Source: Acanthaster planci
Taxonomy: Eukaryota > Echinodermata > Asteroidea > Valvatida > Acanthasteridae
Reading direction: 5' to 3'
DNA length: 64,000 bases
NCBI RefSeq assembly: GCF_001949145.1
Contig: NW_019091439.1
Location: 370,013 to 434,012, forward strand
The notes beneath the pieces were generated by a model, which searched no databases, was not told the origin of the DNA, and saw only the letters and a program-made list of their open reading frames with translations. Every line of letters begins with the position of its first letter. Position 1 is the stretch's first letter. A program made the translations under genes and the position numbers. Shown here piece after piece: positions 44,770-57,641 of the stretch.

Positions 44770-47700
44770 CGTCCTCTGGAGAAACGTCCGTTTGTGAAAG
44801 GACGACTTCAGACAGGAATATGACCCCGGATGTAAAAGTGTTTTGTCTATCTGTCTGTGTATATGTATTCCTATGTTAAGGAAGGCCGATCAAATATACA
44901 GCATTATGCGTATACCGCACTGCTAACTAAAATTTCAATTAGACTCGATAGACTACTTCGTGAGCACCATAAATGTGCTTCGTTCTGTCAGGAAATACTA
45001 GCTCTAATTGTAATGTTAGTAAATGGTAATGCTTCCCATGATCTGCATATTAGTATGGCATAGATCCCAGGTCCTCTCCTCGACAAATTGACTAAAGAAC
45101 GAGAAAAGCAGTCTCAATCATAGAGGTATAGCTAACCAACGTTTATGTACCTATTCTGTGGCATCATGTAGTTATCGGTAAATCACAGGTGCACTGACAA
45201 GAATTGCAAAATAAAAGGGGGAAATAGGGCCTATCAATTGACATTTGTCTGTATCGTGCACTGATTAATGTCGTGTATGTCTGTATAAATAACAGTGAGA
45301 AGAGTATGCTTCTGAATGGAACGGTTAACTGAATAGGTCGGGATGAATGTTGAATAGCTCTCGGGTCTGGGCGAACTGGTGATTTGGGTGATGTGTGGCG
45401 GCGTCTTGGCACAATGGTAGTGCATGTTATACTAAAGTACACAACTTTATGAAGTCGCGGCTAGACGCATTTTGTAAGGCGGTAATGTAGGATACGATTT
45501 AAGGGAGCTCTCCAAAAGGTCGTTCGCTAACATTAAACTATACTAAAATGAAAGCCAAATCGGCATGGCATGCCCTTCCCCCCAGGGCGAATCCATGTGG
45601 GGGCCCAAAGGGGGCCACACCCCAAATAGAATTCCATTTGGTGGGATAGGGTGAGAACAGAGCGCTTTGTGAGGGTCCATTTCATTTCTCTTTCCAAAAG
45701 CGAATGAAAAGCCCCCAAAACACATCAGCAGGCCCACTCCACAGAAAGAGTAAAATGTTACATTAACTTTAACCCCCTGGGGTGTAATATGTAGGCCCTA
45801 AAATATTTAATACTGAAATTCTAAGACTAAGGACTGTTGGGGTTAAAACATTTCCAAATTTTTGTCCTCCCCGCCACCGCCCCCCCCCCCCCAAATGTTG
45901 GCCTCCGAAAATTTGGTTCTTAATCTGTCCTTCATTCACGACGGTATACGTACGGCTGAAACAAAGATTAGCATTTTGTTTGGCAGCAGTAAGGTTGAAC
46001 TAAATCCGTGCAACCTTTAAAAATTTGTATGCTCAAAAATAAAGAATGAGTAAATTCTCTATATCCACTTTACGCCAAAATACCTCATATCCCATCGAAC
46101 AATGACCGCATCATATTCTGAAAAACAGTAGGCAGAAGAGACATCAAACACATATTACAAACCAATCAAATCAAATCCAAATTCATGGAAACAGGTCTAA
46201 GAAACCGTGCATTTGTTATTTAATAAAGTCCAACCTTCAATTCCAAAATAGTAAATAAACCTGTTATTCCCACCTTAGTAACAAAAATATTTATCCACCT
46301 TACACGTGAAACAACAAAATGAAATCATTATTTTTACCCCGGCTTTGCCCATACAAGGTATTTCGGTACATCTTTCAGAAATTATTTGTGGTACCCGCTG
46401 CTACATCTGACTCGGACTGGCCATCCGACTCTGGCAAGCTTCAATTTCGAAGGTCAAGTGGTTTTTGACGTCTGCACTAGTAAGCTATAGGTCGGGGGAT
46501 CGAGTCCCACCCAATAAAGTAGCGAATCTTTTTCGCGAGCTCTCAAACACTTAGCACACAGTGTTATGAATATACGTAAGTGTAATGGCAGAAAAAAACA
46601 ACCCCAAAGTAAATATCAATACCCCCCCGCCGCAACTTACATGTACATCCATGGAAGCACAAAATTATTCTCACCTTCATTCCATCTATATTAGATACGA
46701 TAAAAAATATTACAACCAAATTAGTCTTAATTATGAAACTGGCTTGATCAAATTTTATGTATTATTTTGGTCGTCCGTGAGTTATTATAGTTGACCATGA
46801 TCCGAATACCTTCATTTACATTGTTAGCAAAAGCAGTTCCATTGCTCTGAGAACTCGCTTCGTAGTATACATTCCTTTTCTGATAAAATATTTGCTGAAA
46901 TGAAGATATCCAGCACGATATGTGGCTATTGTCTCGTCTGCAAATTGGAGAGAAGTTCCGAGATTCCTTATGCATCATGGGAATAAAACAATTCTACATT
47001 CCAACGTTGTGTTTCCCCAGCACTCGTGCAGGTCCGTATACGAAAGCTCTGTCGGGGTATCACTTCGTGTCCAGGCGAGACGCAAAAAACGCAAGCCTCC
47101 GCAGTGTATGTGGCTACGTGGTTTACACTCTACTACTGCAAACACTTTTATTCGGCCGAGAAGCGATGAAGACGATGAAATAGCTCGAGGGTGAAAAGCC
47201 CCAAACTGAACATTAAACAGAATGCAACGGGATTCGAAAACGGGAATAGCGACGCAAGCAAGGTTTCTTCACCGGTATAGCGCCTCCGTAACATGGGGGG
47301 GGGCTCAACATTGTGTTTCTACAGACTAATGAAGCAACGTTTCACTGGACGTTCCGAACGGCCCCATTAGCATTAATAGCATATATTACTGTACTAGGTT
47401 TTATCCATTCGGAGTGACTCCCACGGATCAGTGGCTCCATACAATGGTTATTACAATGTCTACCGCCACTTAGTTGGCGCCGCTCCAAATGACCAGTGAT
47501 AACAATTAACATTGCTGTGCGGGTCAATAGATTTTGCTATCAAAAGCCTAGTTTTTAAGTTATCATGGTGATTGACAATACTAGGTCAGTTGTATACGAG
47601 AGAATACGTCACATCTTAAAAAAATCTCTTTCGAAAATGCTATTTGTAAAATATTGAAAACTAAGTGTTTGACCTGAAAGAGAAATGTAGTTCTAAAAAC

Positions 47701-48867
47701 GGACCTCTCACTTCAGAAAATCTAAAATACAGGTGACTTTTCTACAATCCTACTTGAAGAACGAAAAGATAAAATTCCGACGGGAGTGTGTCTTGGGATA
47801 ATTTAAGTATAATTACAGAAATCATTCTTCCAAATTGATAGAACATGACGGCCTAATGTAAAAACCAAATACGCGGGTCTCATGATAGCCTTTCACCTCG
47901 AAGGCTCGAAACGACAAGAACAGAGACCAGATCCGCGCACAAGATGGCACGCACACAATGTGAAAAAGTCGCCCGCGTGTGTGGTCTCCGCTCCAGTCGC
48001 TTTACGGTATCACCGCTCAGTGTCGGTTATAGCCATGATGGCCTTGGCGAAAGGCTAGCTGCGAGACGGCTCCCTAAACTCGCCACGTGACTTTGTACGT
48101 GTGATATCAATCTATCTACATGTACGCTTGCAGACCACCAAGTAAGCTGTAAACAAGAGAACAGTGATATATACAACCATTTCAAAAAATCAGAAAAAAA
48201 TACAATTTTCTCAGGTGTTTAAGATATAAATTGGAGCTCATTTCTTCATCTTTCCTTTCTTCATCTTTCTTCCTTTCCATTTAAACCAATGGCTTTGATG
48301 TTTTTGGAAGATATTTTGTCTCCAATGACGTTCACCCCTCAAACCAGTCAATTGATGCCTAGTTCAAATAATGGAGGGATACCTCCAGAAATACCAACTG
48401 GCAGTCCTGCTCGTAGATTCCAGTCCACGTGCCAAGAAATACTTTAGAAGCAGAAAATTTCACAGCATGCAAATCGTGATTTGATCTGTGCATGGAATTT
48501 TCATCATGTTGGGGTATTTACTAGCCTGCAACCCTATGGCGGCATAACCACTGTCGTTCGTGCGACGTCAATTGAGGGGAAACAAGTGAAAAAGAAGAAA
48601 AGACAACACAAATATCCCAGCACCCAAACAAGCAAACAAACGCTACAAAGGGAAGCTTTTTACAAAATATAAGGAGGCAAATGTATATACCCTCCTTTCC
48701 CAGATGCACGGCAGCTTCAAGGCCCATCGCAAAAGATGGACTTGACATTGAAGTGAATCATATTGGAGGACCAACCGTGAGATTACATGTAGGCCTACTC
48801 GTCAAAGCTGCAGGAAACTCAGTAACGTGCCCGTTTGTCGTTAGCACTCTCAAAAACACGTAGCAAC
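44770..48867. other. Intergenic DNA between two small genes
   Basis: Holds a C-run near 45885, a tRNA-like SINE at 46425-46515, a possible but unproven exon at 47021-47193 and a CpG-rich stretch at about 47890-48110. No gene could be established. Confidence 0.55.
46425..46515 (+). mobile_element. tRNA-derived SINE fragment
   Basis: GGTCAAGTGGTTTTTGACGT resembles the D-arm/A-box of a tRNA. GTCTGCACTAGTAAGC follows as an anticodon-arm-like segment, and GGGATCGAGTCCCACCC is a near-consensus B-box/T-arm. The same unit recurs at 60021-60120. The anticodon-loop-like CTAGTAA recalls threonine tRNAs, but the folding is imperfect, so it is a SINE head and not a functional tRNA gene. Confidence 0.6.
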
Positions 48868-49437
48868 CTAGTGACCAAAATATTGCAGTAACATGTATGT
48901 GGCGAATATGACTAAAAATGCCCGCAATGCATTAATTATGCTTGGTTCAATTCTCATAAACGAAAGTACGATTAAAATAAGTAGATACACTGACACAGCG
49001 ACAAAAACCCATGCAATCAATGCCATAAGGAAACTTAGGAATCCAAGGGGATGTCTTCTAGAGTATATTATCATCTTGACACTGACGAAAATGATCAAAA
49101 GACAGAGTAAAATTGTCCCTAGTTTAAGGACTCCATCCAAAATTTTCAGCGAAGAATCAATCCTCTGCGATATATGTTGTACACTCACGTCGACACTCTT
49201 CAAACTGTTCTTTATGGCTGGACCAAGGTCGTTGACCAGGTAACTAGATGTCTTGCTATTCGCATCTTCACGGGGTAAAATCCCTAAAAATTCAACGATT
49301 GCCTTTGTGACCTGCACAGCTTCCGTGAACAGGGAACGGATTTTACCGATGGCAAACATTTGGGCGTCAGTGCACTCGAACATCAAGGCGACACACACCA
49401 GAATAAAAATCACTCTCATCGTGACGATATCTCCCAT
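48868..49437 (-). CDS. Unrecognised signal-peptide and multi-span membrane protein, 189 aa
   Basis: Single uninterrupted coding exon. Residues 1-25 are a signal peptide (core VIFILVCVALMF, cut likely after ECTDA); an in-frame second Met at residue 7 is an alternative start. Residues 27-100 are hydrophilic and predicted helical (KAIVEFLGILPR, NSLKSVDVSVQHISQRIDSS). Three hydrophobic segments follow: about 104-124 (LKLGTILLCLLIIFVSV), 131-160 (FLMALIAWVFVAVSVYLLIL) and 167-187 (AFLVIFATYMLLQYF), with basic KMIIYSRRHP between the first two. A strong acceptor (TTTTATTCCAG on the minus strand, ending 49464) lies 26 bp before the ATG, so a 5' UTR intron is likely. No family is recognised. The composition and the clean signal peptide argue for a real gene. 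Confidence 0.72.
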   Translation of the reverse strand: MGDIVTMRVIFILVCVALMFECTDAQMFAIGKIRSLFTEAVQVTKAIVEFLGILPREDANSKTSSYLVNDLGPAIKNSLKSVDVSVQHISQRIDSSLKILDGVLKLGTILLCLLIIFVSVKMIIYSRRHPLGFLSFLMALIAWVFVAVSVYLLILIVLSFMRIEPSIINALRAFLVIFATYMLLQYFGH

Positions 49438-49679
49438 TCTCAGAGTGGATGTTACTATACGCGCTGGAATAAAAGGAAATAAAAGAGTGATTCGTAGTTT
49501 AAATTATTCCCTCTTTTACATTATTAAAAACGGGCTCTGGACCAATCAAAGTGCTGAGAGTGTGTAATGTATTTATGACTGTATTATAAGACTGCGTATT
49601 TTTTATAATTAACCCTCACGCTAATCTACAACCTGTGCGAGCGGGGGCACTTTATCATAGGCCTACGCTGAGGAGTGAG

Positions 49680-49830
49680 TTTGGCTATGTTGTTCTCCCT
49701 CGGCCTTCACCTCACCGGGTCGAGTTCGATTCTTAGCTCAGTCCACAAGCAGACTTGGTTTTCAGTCCCTACCTGATTCCGTGGGTTTACCCCGAATATT
49801 CCTCTGGGATTTTCCTCCTACCTCTAAAAC
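49680..49830 (+). mobile_element. SINE-like fragment
   Basis: A tRNA-like GGGTCGAGTTCGATTC stretch is followed by CCGTGGGTTTACCCC and CTGGGATTTTCCTCCTACC. The latter resembles the GTGGGTTT..CTCCGG..TTTCCTCC body seen in several invertebrate deuterostome SINEs. Ends not defined. Confidence 0.5.
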
Positions 49831-51117
49831 TGTAACTGCTTCTAAACGTCGTCTGTCTACAGGTTTCTTCAGGCTCACGAATGGTGGCCTTGAAGGGACA
49901 TAACCGGTCTCGAATACTGAATATATTTTGTAACGTCATGATTTTATTCCAGATTGGTGAGAAATATTTTTGCGACGCCATGAATATGTTTCTGAATTTA
50001 TAATGTATTTTATTAAGAATGAATTAGCTTCATTGAACAATGACCATCAAAAATCACGCGACTGAAATTCCTCTATATAGCTTACTTCCTGGTTCAAAAT
50101 GACGCCACACTCTGGAAGAGTTTGGGCAAAAAGTTTACATATATACACACTTCGTGGAAAAAACAGTTTCCTCAATTTTTTCGCTATTGAAATAGCTTTG
50201 TCAACCTTTTCTTTATGAGGTCAGAAAAAATCTCAACTTAATGTTCATTGTGTGTACTTCAACTGAAAATACTCAGAGACATTTATTATGGTTCAATTAA
50301 AGAATATTTCTGAAAAATTATTTTGTAAAAAGTTACATTTACTCCCTTATTGTCGTTCAAAATCACTTCAGAAAACAGTCCACCGCGACTATGAGATGTT
50401 ACAAAATACAGAGAAAGTGGCACTAAATATTTGGGTTGGAGTATGTAAAATTTTGATTTTTTGTGTAAATATAGATATGAATCTTATACATGGATATGTC
50501 TCTGGGTGTTTTTATTTGACGCATACACCATGTACACTCAGTAGAGACCCTTTTGTCTGTGCTCATGAAAAGAAACGTTGGTAGGAATGACTGAAGTTGT
50601 GAAAATTCTTTTTGTTCTACTAGGTGTATATGTATTTTTTTGCCCCAACTGTAATAGGGACGGGGACCAGTCCAGCTGCAGGTACGGGGTATCCACGGTT
50701 TCATTAACAGAAACATTTCACAGTACAATTAATCATGATTTATGATTGAAGTAGGACAAAACATAATTTCCCAAGTTGAGCATTAAAAAAATGCCACCAA
50801 AAACCCAAATCTAGATCTGTGTATTGCAAGTCTCTACCTCTATCTCTAAGGTTTTGGACTTGTGGAGTGTTTCATGCAGCTCTGAAAACGACGACCAGCT
50901 TGTATACGGTGTTGAAGCTCGATGAAGATAGCTTTTGTAGCCTCCTGTATGCCTGTCATTCTAGTTTACAAGTGTGCCTAAACACCGTTCTTAAGAACCA
51001 ATTAACACTACATTACTACTTCAGTTGGATTGATAATTACTACTTGTAAGTTTAACTGAGTTTATGAGGTTTATTGAGTTTTATCTATGACGCTGCGACA
51101 CTGCTTCAGCACCACGG

Positions 51118-51166
51118 ATTAGCAACATGCAAGTCTAGCTGGCAGTAGGTGAAGCATGTTGCTAAT
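51118..51166. repeat. Perfect 13-bp hairpin
   Basis: ATTAGCAACATGC (51118-51130) and GCATGTTGCTAAT (51154-51166) are exact inverse complements around a 23-nt loop. The role is unknown. Confidence 0.85.
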
Positions 51167-52869
51167 AGGCAGCTTTCCATGGCTTTCACGAATAAGTTCA
51201 GCATTGTCTGCATGCAGGCAGGTGGAATTTCACTGGAAAGCATTGCACAAATCTGAACTGGAATCATCAATCATACTCTTATAACTAAGATCTTCAGTCA
51301 GCTTAAAAAAAATGCTCAGGCTGATTTCCAAACATGATCCGATGACAACGGTTGAAGAAGTGAAATGAACTGCTTGCATTCCAACAACGCACGCTACCAC
51401 ATACTGTCTGGGATATAATGATGTGCACGTACATGTACATGTTTATGCAAATTCCCTTACCTTTCCTGCGCGATATTCAAACAAGGTGATTCTGTTTCAA
51501 GTGGTACCCCAAAAAACGTAACAATGTCACTACAGTCCACTGTAGTAAATCTCAGGGTTTATCAACACCGACAAAATTCACTGCAACCTCTGAACACGGA
51601 GGAACAAGAACACAAAACTTAACAGAAAAATGACAAGGGCTTACTTCGTGGCGTGTCCGTAATGGGGACTGGGAAATCCCCCAGGAGCAAGCGATGTGCA
51701 ATTCCTACAGCATGGGGCAAGTTCGAGCGGCGACTGCAGTTAACCATGGGTGAACCTATGGTTCGACCGAGACCGCCCGAAACATGAAGGTTTGGACAAT
51801 ACAGTCGACCATTTTGGAACCAGCCTACCCTTGATGCGACGCGATCCCACCAATAGTTATCAACAGGCGATTCCTAGTCATTACGGGTGCGTTGGAACGA
51901 TTGACACGGAAATAATCGCACATTATTGTCATTTCGATGACCAATCACTACGTACGCGAGAAACTACTTTGTTAGAGACCTACAACTTTCAAATGTTTCT
52001 TTTATGAAATGAATCTGGCATATCATTATTGTTCATTACATGCCCCCCTCCGGATGCCTGTGCTCCCGGGTGCCCCCCATTGAAATTGTCAATAATCTCC
52101 GTTGAGGTTATATAGCTATGCAGCTGCAGCTTATTTTCCTGCAGTGCTCCCTTCAAAAAAAAGTGTGCACCCCCCAGTTTCCCGATATTTAGCCCTTGTT
52201 TAATAATAATAAGATCACTGGATTACTTTGTGAACGTACATTTTCCAAAGTACTTTGTCTGGAGCAATAGCCTCTCCAGTAGAGGAGGTGGGGCAGGGAA
52301 CTATTTTCTATTGGGGTAAGTATTCTTTCGCAGATGGAGAATAACCCAGACATTCGTTTTTTTTTGGGGGGGGGAGACCATTTTGGCCCCCTCTCAGATC
52401 TAAATCCTGCAATCGCCACTGGTCTGAAGTCTAAAGTGGCCCTGATGGGTCATCACATATCGAAAATATCTTAGAAAGTAATTTGTGAAAATATATGCAT
52501 GTAATTATATCAACTTTGCAGTGATGTTAGTATGTAAGCTAAAATACACCCAATTCAAAGGGGTTCTCTCAGCAAGACAGTCAACAGTCACTCAACATTT
52601 GGGTGAGGAATACACCTGAGACAATTGCAGAGACAGATGTGTGCATTATCAAGATTGCGACATGCTTTTTTCGAAAACAAGAATTCCCGGACTTAGTGTA
52701 TACTTAACACCAGCAAGTTGGTTTCGTATCAGCAGAAGGGGATAAATCCACTACTTTCTACCTTTAGAGACTTACTGTGTGTCCACCATATCTTGGCACA
52801 AGTGTCCCTTTTAAATGCAAAGTATTAACTGCTGGTATTTATAGTTGACATTTCTCCCGATTTAGAAAT

Positions 52870-53900
52870 ACATGTATCTCTATTAGAAATATCTCTAATA
52901 GAAATCTCTACTAGAAATAGAGATATTACTACTAATAATAGAAATANNNNNNNNNNNNNNNNNNNNNNNNNNNNNNNNNNNNNNNNNNNNNNNNNNNNNN
53001 NNNNNNNNNNNNNNNNNNNNNNNNNNNNNNNNNNNNNNNNNNNNNNNNNNNNNNNNNNNNNNNNNNNNNNNNNNNNNNNNNNNNNNNNNNNNNNNNNNNN
53101 NNNNNNNNNNNNNNNNNNNNNNNNNNNNNNNNNNNNNNNNNNNNNNNNNNNNNNNNNNNNNNNNNNNNNNNNNNNNNNNNNNNNNNNNNNNNNNNNNNNN
53201 NNNNNNNNNNNNNNNNNNNNNNNNNNNNNNNNNNNNNNNNNNNNNNNNNNNNNNNNNNNNNNNNNNNNNNNNNNNNNNNNNNNNNNNNNNNNNNNNNNNN
53301 NNNNNNNNNNNNNNNNNNNNNNNNNNNNNNNNNNNNNNNNNNNNNNNNNNNNNNNNNNNNNNNNNNNNNNNNNNNNNNNNNNNNNNNNNNNNNNNNNNNN
53401 NNNNNNNNNNNNNNNNNNNNNNNNNNNNNNNNNNNNNNNNNNNNNNNNNNNNNNNNNNNNNNNNNNNNNNNNNNNNNNNNNNNNNNNNNNNNNNNNNNNN
53501 NNNNNNNNNNNNNNNNNNNNNNNNNNNNNNNNNNNNNNNNNNNNNNNNNNNNNNNNNNNNNNNNNNNNNNNNNNNNNNNNNNNNNNNNNNNNNNNNNNNN
53601 NNNNNNNNNNNNNNNNNNNNNNNNNNNNNNNNNNNNNNNNNNNNNNNNNNNNNNNNNNNNNNNNNNNNNNNNNNNNNNNNNNNNNNNNNNNNNNNNNNNN
53701 NNNNNNNNNNNNNNNNNNNNNNNNNNNNNNNNNNNNNNNNNNNNNNNNNNNNNNNNNNNNNNNNNNNNNNNNNNNNNNNNNNTAGAAATCGCTTTATTAG
53801 AAATAGAAATCGCTCTATTAGAAATAGAAATCTCTCTATTATAAATAGAGATACCACTATTAATAATAGAGATACCTCTATTTAACGATTAAATGTTAAC
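52870..53900. repeat. TAGAAATAGAAATC-type satellite array, mostly in a gap
   Basis: Both sides of the N run carry repeats of TAGAAATAGAAATC and TCTCTATTAGAAATA and their complements (AATAGAGATA). The repeat is present in both orientations, which explains why the assembly broke here. The apparent 320-codon frame across it is only N sequence. Confidence 0.85.
52947..53782. other. Assembly gap (836 N)
   Basis: Run of N flanked on both sides by the same satellite-like repeat. Confidence 0.99.
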
Positions 53901-56900
53901 TTTGCATGTCTAGAAATAGATATCTCTCTGATTTCAGGACTAAATGTCAACTTTGCACACGCTCAGTAAACACAATCAGTAAACACAATCAAAACTGTGC
54001 TGCTTTTTAGGAAAAAAATGGATACTTCTTCGCATTTATCATGATTACATTCACTTTGAACTGTTTTATGGGTTTCCCATTTATATCAGTTTTTTTCTCC
54101 CTCAACTGGACATTCATTCATGGTGCATGTATTGTTGAACAGAAATCACTGGTGTAAATTGGGGGGGGGGTGTATCCTGCCACCTTTTGACCAGGGGGAT
54201 GGGCTATTAAATCATCCCCTCCCCACTTTTACATTGTGAGAAAAGCACACCAAGGTGGATTGTTAAATTTTTCTGAGTTACCGACAACCTACATGTATCC
54301 AACAGCACTAAAAAGAAAAAAATCTGAAAAGCATTACATGTGCCTTTCTAATATAAAATTCTGCAGGAATATAAAACATATGACAGATGTACATCTGTAT
54401 CCTGAACAGCACCTCCTCTATAGTGTCATATGATGTCAGCAGGTCCACCCCCCCACTTTCAAATGTCCACAGTGGTAAAAGTAACCCCCACCTTCCCCAT
54501 CCTCCCAATTTCTGCCACAAATTTTACGCACTGTAAACAAATGTACAATTTGTTTATTTTCACAATGTTATGGCAGAGATTAGCGATTACCGGTGCCCTG
54601 ACATAGGACAGCAGGTAGGAGCACCAACCACCACCAACCTATTGCTGCAATAGTTTCACCATTGTTAAACACAGACAGCTGGATCCTTTTAGGGGGGGGG
54701 TGAAAAGGTTCATAATCTCTTGCTTAATCAGCAAAGCAGCTGTGTACAGGTCAAGTCGACTTGATAAAGAAATGCTGCCAGTCTGTCAATACCTAACACA
54801 GTTAATAGAGCTCAACCTGCAAAACAAATTGTTTCACTACAAGTTTCACTGCTTCAGAAACACCAAAATTATTGAATAATTAACACAAACTGCCCCAAAA
54901 CATATGGTACCAATGGACCCTTACAAACAAACACAAACTCAAGTATCTGTAACCCGTGAACAGTAACTTTAGATGATCATATATATTCTACATAATGGCA
55001 ATACATTTCAACTTGAATAAGTGCAATTACAACAAATGTGAAATGAAAACCAAGTCACAGGAAGTGAAAAAAAAATGCAGACTGAAATGGCACAAATTTC
55101 TGCCTGAAGCGATGTCACTGTTCTGTATCCTTATTGCTCAATGCAGTGACAAGGTGGTCACAGACCCAGCAGTGCAACCAGAAGTTTTTCACTGGAACGT
55201 AGAGGAAAGCAGAGTTCCATTGTCACCAGTTGGCAAATAAAATTTACAAATGTAGGCTATAAATCGTGAGCAACTGGTGAGAAAAAGTTGTACTTTAGAA
55301 CGAAAAAGCTAGGTGGCTGCAAATATGTGCATATAGAGAAAACTTTGGCTATTATTTAAACTTGCCAGCTGGATCACTGGAGGATACATTTTTGCCATTT
55401 CTTCCATTTAGTAGCACACTGGGCATTTTCTAATAGCAAGGACCCTCCCTTGCACCACTGACTGGTACATGGCTTTAATTTCTGCACACCTCCAACAGAC
55501 TCTGTCGCTGGCTGTCACACAGGGATCTTTGGCCAGGAACAGACACTATTCCTACAGCACAGCATCTTTTGTGAAGTTCCTGAGTACATTAAACAAAACC
55601 ATAATTCCTCAGAAATGTGCTTCTTCAGCCCTTGAAATTCTATGGGAGAAAAACCTTTCCAGCAGTAAATCACAGAAATTTACAAACTCCAGAGTTTAAC
55701 GAGAGATTTTCATAAACTTAACCTCAGCAACTAAACTGCTGATATCAATTAAACTTTTGTAACTATTAAATCATTTTATTGTGAACAGTTATACACTTGT
55801 GTGCAACACGGTAACCATCACCATGAATTGTCCCTTCAGTCAAATTGTACACAATTCATTCATCCATTAACTAAAATTCAAAGTGAAGATACAAATCAGT
55901 ACACATAGATATGAAATGATTATACAAGCCTGCAGCTGCAATCAGTCTGGTGGTCAAATGCTAAGCACTTTTAACAATAAACGACCAAACATATTCAAAC
56001 CTCAATGCTGGAATTCTTTCACTTACAAATAAAAAAAAACCAAATGATATAAAGGCTACGACTACATTTGATGGTGACACCGAACACTTTATTCTGAATG
56101 TTGTTTCTTTGTCTTGACTAGTTGAAGTACAGTTAAGACCAGTTCATACTTGGCATGAAAACAAACACATGACTGCAAAATTGCGACATCATATCAAATA
56201 TTTAAGCAGCTAATTTGGAACAGTTGAATACATTTCAACTAGGGGAATTTTGCTGTAAGTGCTTTGCAATCACCCCAAGTATGGACTTGCCTTTACGTTG
56301 GCTTCCTTGATGAAAGGCCAGTAGCATGAAGTCTGCATCAGGCAATGAACTATCACTAAGTCCCATGTGGAGCTGCACTCAAAATGTCAAAGAGCACTGC
56401 ATGTACATTTCAGTGGTTTCTAGAAACCCAGTTTTGGCACTGGAAAAGGGCAGCTTGTAGCGAGCAATGAAATAAATATGGACTTGTAACACTAGTACTT
56501 GGCTACACTGACTTTGGGCCCATTTCTAGTCAATATGCACACAATACAGTTGAGTTATAAATACCTACATCCTGTGAGCTTCAAAGGTCAGTAACATCTG
56601 TTGAGATTTAATTTGGTATTAAAGGAATAACAAAATGAACGAATGGTGACAGCAACTTGATTATACATGTGTAACTGGTGGAGAATTCAAGTTCACAACA
56701 CTCCTATTGGTCAGGCTGGCCGAACTTTGACCCTCAGACGAAAAACTCTGCACATGAAGGGGTCTTCAATAGCAAAATGAAATGATAATTTAGATGTGAC
56801 CCATGGGGCATTTCAATATCAGATCTTGTTCTGTACATATATTCCATTACCAACACGGCATGTATTCAGACAACACTGGCAACAATACCTGCATACATCA

Positions 56901-57641
56901 GGAGCTAGTTGAAGACATGGATATTACTCCAGGACCTGCATTCAATTACACCTTACCTAACAGCCATGTGCAAAAGGCCATAAGATAACTCCACCTACTG
57001 CATACAAATCAAAGGCACCCGTGTTTTCATTGGTCAACCAACCAGTCAGTAGTCACCATCGGTGTGGCAATCAGTGCTTTTGTGGCAATATGTGAAATAC
57101 TGCCGCCTTTCTCTGATTAGATTTAACATAAAGAACACTGTGCGTTTTACAGAAATTCGCTCACACTTGCTCAATGGGACCTGTGCCAAATGTACAGTAA
57201 CTTGTATACACACAAGGAGGGTTTCCATCAAAGGGATGCCACAGATACAAAAAAATACGCCACATAGTGGACAGTTGCGGAAATTTAAAGCACACCACAT
57301 TAAATGTGCTAGCCCCTTGCCACTGGCTTGGAATGAAAATTAATTTCCGACTGAAAAAGAATTCTATTAAGAATCATAAAATGATTCACATACATTCTGT
57401 ATGTATTATGACTCAAAGTATATTTCTTTAACTACTATGCAGCAACACAGCAGTGTGATGAAATGGGCAAACATTAGGGGAAGTAATAAACATGACTTGA
57501 CACGACGGAAAACAGTTAACTCGAAAATTGCTTCAAAATTAAGATTTACAGTGTAAGGTCCCTCTCTTGTGAAGATGACGGCATTGCCTGAAAATGAGCT
57601 CACAGCTAAAATTAAATCTTAAAGATGGCTTTTCCTGGCTG

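Larger units (their letters stand above)
49464..57641. other. Non-coding DNA upstream of the membrane-protein ORF and downstream of VMP1
   Basis: Presumed 5' flank or UTR intron of the 189-aa gene on one side and VMP1 3' UTR on the other. Includes a SINE near 49680-49830, a hairpin at 51118-51166, a satellite-like array with a gap at 52870-53900, and AT-rich DNA to 57641. On the minus strand an AATAAA (55775-55780) lies about 1.9 kb after the VMP1 stop. No other gene was recognised. Confidence 0.55.

Noticed and set aside
52895-53857. 320-codon minus-strand frame
   Set aside because: Almost all of it is N; the readable ends are satellite repeat.
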